From the NCBI GenBank assembly GCA_016867005.1, contig VGKM01000093.1, forward strand, positions 1 to 5,004: a stretch of 5,004 bases of DNA, read 5' to 3'. The notes under the pieces were generated by a model that searched no databases, was not told the origin of the DNA, and saw only the letters and a program-made list of their open reading frames with translations. A program made the position numbers and the translations under genes. This stretch comes from Candidatus Omnitrophota bacterium. Its GTDB lineage: Bacteria; Omnitrophota; Gorgyraeia; Gygaellales; Profunditerraquicolaceae. Positions 1 to 5,004 of the stretch are shown in pieces. Each line of letters starts with the position of its first letter. Position 1 is the stretch's first letter.

Positions 1-1
1 A

Positions 2-61
2 GAGCAAAAGCCGGATCTCGCCGGTTGCCTGCAATTTATCCTTACCGAAAAAATTCCCCGG
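2..61 (+). other. Open reading frame upstream of and in frame with the SDR gene (possible 5' extension or fusion)
   Basis: The frame of the SDR gene has no stop codon between base 2 and its ATG at 62. The 20 codons read as plausible protein (EQKPDLAGCLQFILTEKIPR) with codon choices like those of the genes downstream. No ribosome binding site precedes the ATG at 62; the bases just before it are ttccccgg. The SDR may therefore begin further left or be the C-terminal part of a longer, possibly two-domain protein. The competing reading is an upstream gene in frame 1, open from base 1 and ending at the TAA at 67-69. It would overlap the SDR start by 8 bases and end in an Arg/Pro-rich tail that looks less like a real protein. 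I do not recognise a family in either reading. Confidence 0.4.
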
Positions 62-958
62 ATGGATAAGCGCAATAAGTCAGTATTGATAATAGGAGCG
101 ACTTCATTTTTCGGGAATGCCGTATACGATCTTTTTAGCCGGGAATATAAGTCAGTCAGGGGCACTGGTTTTAGTAAGGCAGGGCTCCGGGGTTTTGATA
201 AATTAGATGTTACCTCTGAAGAAGAGGTTAAGAATTATTTTTCTAAGTGCCCTGGTTTTGATATTGTGATCTACATAGCAGGCGAAGCTGACGCGGATGC
301 AGCCGAAAAAGGAAGAGACAGAGCGCGGGCATTGAATGTTGAGGCGGTCTCAATCATCTCCCGGCACGCCAAGGATTGCAAGTTCGTTTATATATCCTCT
401 GAGTATGTTTTCGACGGGAGTTCAGGGCCTTACGGGTCGCATTCGCCGGCCCGGCCGATCAATTATTATGGGCTTACCAAGCTGGAAGGCGAAAAGGCGG
501 CCTTGAAGGATTTTTCTGGCGCTTTAGTCGTGCGTTTAGGCGCTCTTTACGGCTACAACGGCCCAAGCGACAAAAAGACATCAGTAAGCAAGCTTATTGC
601 CGGCTTAGAAAATCCTGAGCCGTTAGAGGCAGATAATGTTCAGGTCAAGCATCCGATCTTACTTGAAGATGCCGCCGGAACAATATTAAAGCTTCTTGAT
701 TATGAAATGTCCGGGATTTATCAGGCCAATGGCCCTGAAGGATTAAACAAACAGGAAATGGCAGAGCGGATTGCCGCGGTACGCGCCGAAGCCACTGGCC
801 GCAATTTTTCTTATCCTATTGTGGGCATAGCTCAAACCGGCACTGCCGGCAAGCCCCTTAATACCCATATGGTGAATGTGGATACTCCAAGGCCATTTAA
901 TGAAGGGATACGTTTCTTGTTTCAAAAGCAGGGCTTAACTAAAGGAAATACATTATGA
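62..958 (+). CDS. RmlD-type NAD(P)-dependent sugar-nucleotide reductase (extended SDR family)
   Basis: The product is a cytoplasmic short-chain dehydrogenase of the dTDP-4-dehydrorhamnose reductase (RmlD) type, a family that uses NAD(P)H to reduce keto groups of nucleotide sugars. Its 298 residues match the usual family length of about 290-300. The N-terminal Rossmann strand and nucleotide loop are at residues 7-18 (SVLIIGATSFFG, with G12 and G18; the middle glycine of the usual loop is Ser). YISSEYVFDG at 110-119 corresponds to the RmlD YISTDYVFDG box, with Ser113 where the catalytic Thr/Ser sits. The catalytic YxxxK is Tyr136-Lys140 in YYGLTK. The region around VKHPILLEDAA and GIYQANGPEGLNKQEMA is the typical substrate-binding lobe. 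The stop overlaps the next gene's ATG in ATGA (955-958), implying translational coupling. The ATG at 62 has no Shine-Dalgarno and the frame is open upstream, so the true start may lie outside the window. The actual substrate is unknown. MAT2B-like relatives share these motifs, so rhamnose synthesis is not implied. Confidence 0.88.
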   Translation: MDKRNKSVLIIGATSFFGNAVYDLFSREYKSVRGTGFSKAGLRGFDKLDVTSEEEVKNYFSKCPGFDIVIYIAGEADADAAEKGRDRARALNVEAVSIISRHAKDCKFVYISSEYVFDGSSGPYGSHSPARPINYYGLTKLEGEKAALKDFSGALVVRLGALYGYNGPSDKKTSVSKLIAGLENPEPLEADNVQVKHPILLEDAAGTILKLLDYEMSGIYQANGPEGLNKQEMAERIAAVRAEATGRNFSYPIVGIAQTGTAGKPLNTHMVNVDTPRPFNEGIRFLFQKQGLTKGNTL

Positions 959-2079
959 GTACCGATAAAACGAGCGATACTAATTTAGATCTTCAGGAGG
1001 ATATCCTTAACCTGAATTCTGAAGATACAGATTTTTTAACTAAATTCCCGGTTAAATTCATTGAGGGTAATTTCGCAAACTATTTGTGGGGCGGGCATTA
1101 TCTTTATGCTATGAAGGGCTTGCTCCATGATGGAGACACGCCGGTGGCAGCCGAATCATGGGAAGTTTCCGGGCATAAAAAATATCCCTCCCGTATCCTG
1201 ATGCCGGACGGCAGGATTTTTGCCTTTAGGGATTTGCTTAAGAACAGGCAGCTGGCCTGCCTGATCTTAGGGGATGATGTAGTGAAAAATTTCGGGCAGA
1301 GTTTGCCCATACTGGTCAAGTTTATTGATGTGCGCCAGCATATGTCGGTGCATTTGCACCCCTCGTATAAGATAGCGAAGATGTTAGGCGAAGATGATCC
1401 GGGTAAAGAAGAGATATTCATAGTAATTGACCTGCACGAGGACTCGGAGAGCGTGTTATACATGGGGTTAAAAGATAAAGTAAGCCGCAAGGATTTTAAA
1501 GCCGCCGTTCACAGGGGCGAGAATATCCTTGGCTTGTTGAATAAGATCCGTGTTTCCCCGGGCGAGATATTCCGCATACCTTCGGGTATTTTACATTGTT
1601 GGACAGGGGGTTCTGTTGCGGTTGAAATCGCCGAATCCAGTGATCTGACTTACCGCGTGTATGATTTTCTCCGGCAAAGGCCCATGCATATCAAAAAAGG
1701 GTTTGCTTCCATTGATTATAAATTTAACCAGAGCCCCACATTGAAAAAACAGTGTAAGGGCAAGTGGGAAAAGGAATTGAATAGAGGCCTTGATTTTGTT
1801 ATAACGCGCAACGCCTTAAAGGTTGAGCGTATAAGGGCAGGTATTAATAGCGATCCTGTTCAGATCGATAATCGCAGCACATTTGAGGTATTGATGGGGA
1901 TCGATGGGATAATCGAGATCGCGTCTTTAAAAAAGGATTGGCTTGTTCATTTGCACAAAGGAAGCTCAATTTTTATCCCGGCTAATGCCGGCGATTATTT
2001 GGCCAGGGGGATTGATGAGCTGAATAAAAACCGCGCGCTCCGCATCAGCATGAAGATTCCTGAAAGCGGGAGAAAATAA
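955..2079 (+). CDS. manA: Class I mannose-6-phosphate isomerase-like protein (ManA family, cupin)
   Basis: ManA enzymes are cytoplasmic zinc metalloenzymes that interconvert mannose 6-phosphate and fructose 6-phosphate, feeding GDP-mannose and glycan synthesis. At 374 residues this one is longer than compact bacterial ManA (about 315) because of an acidic N-terminal extension of about 30 residues. Family landmarks follow in order: the YLWGG box near residue 44; ESWEVSGH; a metal-site loop MSVHLHPS with His133 and His135; GKEEIFIVID with Glu153 at the usual glutamate-ligand position; PSGILH ending in His214; and ESSDLTYRVYDF (227-238) with the conserved Arg-Val-Tyr-Asp. A C-terminal cupin lobe follows (about 290-350). 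In typical ManA the first ligand loop reads QxHP; here Gln is His (HxHP), so metal choice or activity could differ. An AGGA at 943-946 lies 8 bases before the ATG, which overlaps the SDR stop. The next gene's ATG follows this stop after one base. The family is secure; the exact sugar substrate is not. Confidence 0.9.
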   Translation: MSTDKTSDTNLDLQEDILNLNSEDTDFLTKFPVKFIEGNFANYLWGGHYLYAMKGLLHDGDTPVAAESWEVSGHKKYPSRILMPDGRIFAFRDLLKNRQLACLILGDDVVKNFGQSLPILVKFIDVRQHMSVHLHPSYKIAKMLGEDDPGKEEIFIVIDLHEDSESVLYMGLKDKVSRKDFKAAVHRGENILGLLNKIRVSPGEIFRIPSGILHCWTGGSVAVEIAESSDLTYRVYDFLRQRPMHIKKGFASIDYKFNQSPTLKKQCKGKWEKELNRGLDFVITRNALKVERIRAGINSDPVQIDNRSTFEVLMGIDGIIEIASLKKDWLVHLHKGSSIFIPANAGDYLARGIDELNKNRALRISMKIPESGRK

Positions 2080-2080
2080 T

Positions 2081-3475
2081 ATGGCAAAAACAAAAGGCAT
2101 AGAAAAACTTTTAGGCGAAGAAGCCAGGTATTGTTCTTATGGAGATACCGCTCATTATTTGGAGAAACCGATAATTTTCTCTGAATGCGACGGGTCATTC
2201 TTGTACGATCATGACGGAATGCCGTATCTGGACCTTCAAATGTGGTATTCCGCGGTAAATTTAGGTTATAAGAATAAGCGGGTGAATAAGGTGGTCAGGG
2301 ACCAGCTTGATCACCTGCCGCAGATAGCCAGCCAGTATCTGCATCGGGAGAAAATAGAGCTTTGTGCCAGTATCTCTAAACAGATGCAAAAGTCCTTTCA
2401 AACTAAGGGCAGGGTGCATTTTAATGTAGGCGGGTCCCAGGCCATTGAGGATAGCATTAAGCTTATCCGGAAGGTAACAGGGAAAACACAGTTCTTTGCT
2501 TTTCAGGGCGGCTACCACGGGCGGACTATCGGCGCCTCGGAGATCACATCAAGTTACCGCTACAGGAGGCCTTACGGGCATTTTTCCAACAGGGCGCAAT
2601 TTATTCCTTATCCTTATTGTTTTCGTTGCCATTATGGCAAGCGTTTTGGCTCTTGCAAGTATTATTGCGTAAGCCAATTCGAGAAATTGTTTGAAACAGA
2701 ATATAATTCGGTCCTGGATACTAAAACCGGAGAGTGCGAATTTGCGGCTTTTTATATCGAGCCCATTCAGGGCACAGGCGGTTATATTATACCGCCGCCG
2801 GATTACTTTAAGAAAATTAAGAAGATCCTGGATCATTATAAAATTTATCTTGTTGATGATGAGATGCAGATGGGTTTTTACCGCACAGGGAAATTCTGGG
2901 GGCTTGAGCATTTTGGTGTTAAGCCCGATGTGTTGGTCTTTGGCAAGTCCCTTACCAATGGATTGAACCCTTTATCCGGCCTATGGGCCAAAGAAGAGCT
3001 CATCAGGCCTTCGGCTTTTCCGCCCGGGTCTACGCATTCAACATTTTCATCCAACCCCATGGGTACTACCGCAGGATTAGAAGTGATGAAGGTACTTCAG
3101 GATAAAACATTAGAAGCCCGCATCAATAGCAGCGGCAAGAAGTTTGTAAATATGCTTAAAAAACTTCAGAGGAAATACAAAGAGATAGGGGATGTTACCG
3201 GTATAGGGTTAGCTATTCGTCTTGAGGTTTGCGAGAAAGACGGCATTACGCCGAATAGGCGGTTGACAGACCGGATATTCCAGGCAGGGCTTGAGGGCGG
3301 CCTGGAATACAAAGGCAAGAAATACGGTTTGGTGTTGGATGTAGGCGGTTATTTTAAGAACGCCTTTACTTTGGCTCCTTCCTTTTACATCACCGATGAA
3401 GAAATCGGGATGGCGTATAAGTTTTTAGATGAATTATTCAGCCGTTTCACAACGTCTAACAGGCGCCAGCCATAA
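2081..3475 (+). CDS. Class III PLP-dependent aminotransferase, substrate unknown
   Basis: This is a fold-type I PLP enzyme of the ornithine/GABA/acetylornithine aminotransferase class, which usually moves an amino group between an amine or omega-amino acid and a 2-oxo acid. Its 464 residues suit the family (about 420-460). Visible landmarks are a PLP phosphate loop GGSQA at 117-121 (most relatives have GSEA), YHGRT at 145-149, EPIQGTGG, the cofactor-binding Asp260 in DDEMQMG, RTGKFWGLEHFGVKPD, and the Schiff-base lysine Lys289 in VFGKSLTNGLNP. THSTFSSNP is the usual phosphate-contact segment from the partner subunit. Four cysteines are clustered at 180, 183, 192 and 196 (CFRC...C...C), just before the EPIQ segment. 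GGGAGA at 2068-2073 lies 7 bases before the ATG. The stop TAA shares its last A with the ATG of the next gene. Sugar aminotransferases normally belong to the DegT family rather than class III, so a nucleotide-sugar substrate should not be assumed from the neighbours. Confidence 0.9.
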   Translation: MAKTKGIEKLLGEEARYCSYGDTAHYLEKPIIFSECDGSFLYDHDGMPYLDLQMWYSAVNLGYKNKRVNKVVRDQLDHLPQIASQYLHREKIELCASISKQMQKSFQTKGRVHFNVGGSQAIEDSIKLIRKVTGKTQFFAFQGGYHGRTIGASEITSSYRYRRPYGHFSNRAQFIPYPYCFRCHYGKRFGSCKYYCVSQFEKLFETEYNSVLDTKTGECEFAAFYIEPIQGTGGYIIPPPDYFKKIKKILDHYKIYLVDDEMQMGFYRTGKFWGLEHFGVKPDVLVFGKSLTNGLNPLSGLWAKEELIRPSAFPPGSTHSTFSSNPMGTTAGLEVMKVLQDKTLEARINSSGKKFVNMLKKLQRKYKEIGDVTGIGLAIRLEVCEKDGITPNRRLTDRIFQAGLEGGLEYKGKKYGLVLDVGGYFKNAFTLAPSFYITDEEIGMAYKFLDELFSRFTTSNRRQP

Positions 3476-5004
3476 TGTCCGGGCATTTTGGCCATTCTAC
3501 TATGGAAGAAACCGGCACATTGAATTTTACAATCACCAAAAGTTTAAAAGATATTCCGCGCCAAGAGTGGGATCAGCTTTTCGGAGCTGACTTAATTGAG
3601 AGCTATGGCTACATGAAAACGCTGGAAGAAGGCGTAGCCAAAGACATTTCTTTCGGTTACCTGGTCGGGAAACGAGACGAGCGGATAATCCTTATCTTGC
3701 CTTTTTTCATCATGGATTTTTCTTTTGCCATGCTGATGCCTCAATTCCTGCGTAATGTTATCGGCCTGTTTGAGCGCCTGTTGAAGAAGAAGATCATTTT
3801 CCTGGGCACTCCCACTACCGAAGGATTCTCAATGGGCATATCTTCCGAAGAAGGCCGTGAACTGGTTTTAAATAAGGCCATAGAAGAATTATGGACTTTC
3901 TCAAAAAATGAGAAAATCGCAGGGATCGCCTTTTATAATCTTTCGTCAAAAGATCTGGAATTAAGCCAGTACCTTAAAGCGAAGAATTTCCTTAAAATGG
4001 AGGCCATGCCGACTACTGCAATTGATCTAAAGGTCGCCTCGCTTGAAGAATATATCCGGTCCTTGAGCAAAAATACCCGTAAAGACCTGAAGAAAAAATT
4101 AAGGCGTTCTCAAGAGCTCGCCCGGCTAAAAACCGAATTACGCGAAGACATCTCCGGCATAATTGATGATATTGACAGGTTATATGCGGAGAATTTTAAT
4201 AGAGCAGACGTGCATTTTGAAACCCTGACCAGGGATTTTTTCCTGAACATCTGCCGGAATATGCCCGGGGTGGCCAAATATTTTATTACTTATGATAATG
4301 AAAAAATCGTGGCCTTTAACCTCTGTTTAGTCAAAGACAGCGTGCTCATCGATAAATTCGTCGGGTTTGACTATAGCGTCGCCCTCAAATACAGCCTTTA
4401 TTATACTACTTTCTGCCATAATATTGACTGGTGTATTAAAAACGGAGTGCGGGTTTATCAGCCGGGATTTAACGGCTACCATGCTAAACTCAGGTTAGGC
4501 GCAAAGCTTGTGCCGCTATACATCTATGCCAAGGCATTTAATCCGTTTCTTGACGCGCTTATCCGGCTGTTCAAGCCGTTGATCGAGCCGAAGAATATGG
4601 ACCCTGTCCCTAAAACTTCTTATATAATTATAGCTCTATTCGCCTTGAATGCTTTACTGTCCGGAACGGTTTATGCAGGAAATAAAATAGGAGGGAAAAT
4701 GGAAAGCAATGAAAAGATCGAGAGTGCAGCTGTGCATGTTTTACCGCCTTTACCATACGCGGAGAACGCATTGGAGCCGGTTATTTCAGCGAAAACTATC
4801 AGTTTCCATTATGGCAAGCACCACAAGGGATATGTTGATAACTTAAACAAGTTAATAGCAGGGACGGAATTTGCGGGTATGCCCCTTGAGAAAATTATCA
4901 TTGAGACAGCAGGCAAGGCGGACAAGGCCGCGATTTTTAATAACGCTGCGCAGGCGTGGAACCACACGTTTTACTGGAATAGCCTGACTCCGAATGGCGG
5001 GAGC
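3475..5004 (+). CDS. FemAB/GNAT-like acyltransferase read through in frame into an Fe-type superoxide dismutase (partial, runs off the right edge)
   Basis: One frame of 510 codons is open from the ATG at 3475 to the window end. Residues 13 to about 372 form an acyltransferase-like protein of the FemAB-like/DUF482 or Acetyltransf_6 GNAT type. Landmarks are FTITKSLKDIPRQEWDQLF with Trp32, the basic helix SLSKNTRKDLKKKLRR (196-211), which is typical of these families, and the C-terminal motif QPGFNGYHAKLRLGAKLVPL (329-348). Relatives transfer amino-acid or acyl groups to cell-wall or small-molecule amines. Residues 383-401 are a hydrophobic segment ending in VYA-G, and residues 423-510 are the first half of an Fe/Mn superoxide dismutase. 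A normal dismutase end would give about 610 residues. The start shares one A with the previous stop (taATG) and has only a weak AGG 11 bases upstream, so it is probably translationally coupled; Met10 (3502) is an alternative. Whether this is one polyprotein, a gene with an internal second start, or a missed frameshift is open. I see no stop in frame anywhere from 3475 to 5004. Confidence 0.75.
   Translation, partial: MSGHFGHSTMEETGTLNFTITKSLKDIPRQEWDQLFGADLIESYGYMKTLEEGVAKDISFGYLVGKRDERIILILPFFIMDFSFAMLMPQFLRNVIGLFERLLKKKIIFLGTPTTEGFSMGISSEEGRELVLNKAIEELWTFSKNEKIAGIAFYNLSSKDLELSQYLKAKNFLKMEAMPTTAIDLKVASLEEYIRSLSKNTRKDLKKKLRRSQELARLKTELREDISGIIDDIDRLYAENFNRADVHFETLTRDFFLNICRNMPGVAKYFITYDNEKIVAFNLCLVKDSVLIDKFVGFDYSVALKYSLYYTTFCHNIDWCIKNGVRVYQPGFNGYHAKLRLGAKLVPLYIYAKAFNPFLDALIRLFKPLIEPKNMDPVPKTSYIIIALFALNALLSGTVYAGNKIGGKMESNEKIESAAVHVLPPLPYAENALEPVISAKTISFHYGKHHKGYVDNLNKLIAGTEFAGMPLEKIIIETAGKADKAAIFNNAAQAWNHTFYWNSLTPNGGS
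4621..4680 (+). other. Encoded hydrophobic signal-peptide-like or transmembrane linker between the two domains
   Basis: Residues 383-401 of the long frame (starting YIIIALFALNALL) are uncharged and strongly hydrophobic. They follow PVPKTS and end with SGTVYA-GN, which fits the small-x-Ala rule for signal peptidase I with cleavage after Ala401. Met375 (base 4597) lies eight residues before the core, so MDPVPKTS plus this core would make an acceptable classical signal peptide for an exported dismutase, although no good Shine-Dalgarno precedes 4597. In the full fusion the same segment would put the acyltransferase in the cytoplasm and the dismutase outside the inner membrane. This is a reading of composition, not a computed prediction. 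Confidence 0.6.
4689..4695 (+). promoter_or_regulatory. Strong Shine-Dalgarno sequence for a possible internal dismutase start at 4699
   Basis: AGGAGGG lies inside the long open frame. Its AGGAGG core ends 4 bases before the in-frame ATG at 4699. It is the best ribosome binding site in the window, better than those of the genes annotated here. The spacing is a little short but usable. It suggests that a free dismutase starting MESNEKIES could be made independently of the upstream acyltransferase, and that product would lack the signal-like segment. Confidence 0.6.
4699..5004 (+). other. sodB: Fe-type superoxide dismutase region, N-terminal half, possibly its own gene (partial at right edge)
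   Basis: Fe/Mn superoxide dismutases convert superoxide to oxygen and hydrogen peroxide. Counting from the ATG at 4699, the core begins at residue 15 with LPPLPYAENALEPVIS and continues with FHYGKHHKGYVDNLNKLI. The first metal-ligand histidine is His37 (His26 of E. coli SodB), and the Tyr of HHKGYV matches the active-site Tyr34. FNNAAQAWNHTFYWN carries the second ligand, His89 (His73 in SodB), and the Gln before AWNH. That Gln (Gln69 in SodB) marks Fe-type enzymes; Mn-type enzymes usually have Gly there. The C-terminal half with the Asp and third His ligands lies beyond the window. About 14 residues (MESNEKIESAAVHV) precede the normal start of the fold. The region is in frame with the upstream acyltransferase, so it can be read as the C-terminal domain of a fusion or as a separately initiated gene. 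The family call is firm; the gene boundary is not. Confidence 0.85.

Noticed and set aside
8..62. Repeated CCGG/GCCGG words near the left edge as a hairpin or terminator
   Set aside because: The pairing is short, no T-run follows, and the stretch is open coding frame.
2618..2668. Zinc-ribbon insertion or a fused zinc-finger domain in the aminotransferase
   Set aside because: The spacing is irregular for a zinc ribbon and the aminotransferase fold runs on without extra length, so only a cysteine cluster is reported.
743..2911. Several minus-strand open frames (743-925, 1104-1490, 1995-2198, 2261-2518, 2549-2911)
   Set aside because: All lie opposite genes with clear family motifs, and their translations show no recognisable domain. 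They are antisense shadows.
2691..2966. Plus-strand open frame of 91 codons inside the aminotransferase
   Set aside because: It overlaps the EPIQ and DDEMQ region of the real gene in another frame and reads as a low-quality, Arg/Leu/Ile-rich shadow.
3685..3738. Hydrophobic stretch at residues 71-88 of the acyltransferase as a membrane segment
   Set aside because: It contains an Asp and a Pro and falls where this family has core strands and a loop, so a buried domain segment is more likely than a membrane span.
4597..4690. PEP-CTERM/exosortase-type sorting signal at the acyltransferase end
   Set aside because: There is no PEP motif and no Arg-rich tail after the hydrophobic part. The VYA-GN ending fits a signal peptidase I site better.

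Overview
This is a gene-dense, all plus-strand bacterial stretch of moderate GC content. It has essentially no intergenic DNA, and no RNA gene, mobile element, CRISPR array, promoter or terminator that I can support. The genes run head to tail with 4-base, +1-base and 1-base junctions, so the window looks like the inside of one transcription unit whose promoter and terminator lie outside. The organism cannot be fixed from this. The compact coupled genes and mixed codon use would suit an uncultured bacterium, for example of the Omnitrophota/PVC type, but that is a weak guess.

Layout. From the left edge to 958 there is an RmlD-type extended SDR (sugar-nucleotide reductase family). Its frame is open back to the window edge, and its ATG has no ribosome binding site. 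At 955-2079 is a class I mannose-6-phosphate isomerase-like protein (ManA family) with an acidic N-terminal extension and one metal-ligand change. At 2081-3475 is a class III PLP aminotransferase of unknown substrate. From 3475 to the window end one uninterrupted frame of 510 codons encodes a FemAB/GNAT-like acyltransferase of about 375 residues, then a signal-peptide-like hydrophobic segment, then an Fe-type superoxide dismutase cut off by the window edge.

How the genes may work together. A ManA-like isomerase, a sugar-nucleotide-type reductase, an aminotransferase and an aminoacyl/acyl transferase in one coupled run would fit the making and capping of an amino-modified sugar or related small molecule, perhaps for a surface glycan. 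This is inference from families and context; no substrate can be read from the sequence.

The observation most worth a second look is the acyltransferase-superoxide dismutase read-through. It is an unusual fusion with a possible membrane-spanning or cleavable linker, or an SOD gene with its own internal start (a perfect AGGAGG lies 4 bases before the ATG at 4699), or a frameshift/assembly error that hides the acyltransferase stop. Each alternative predicts something different and checkable.
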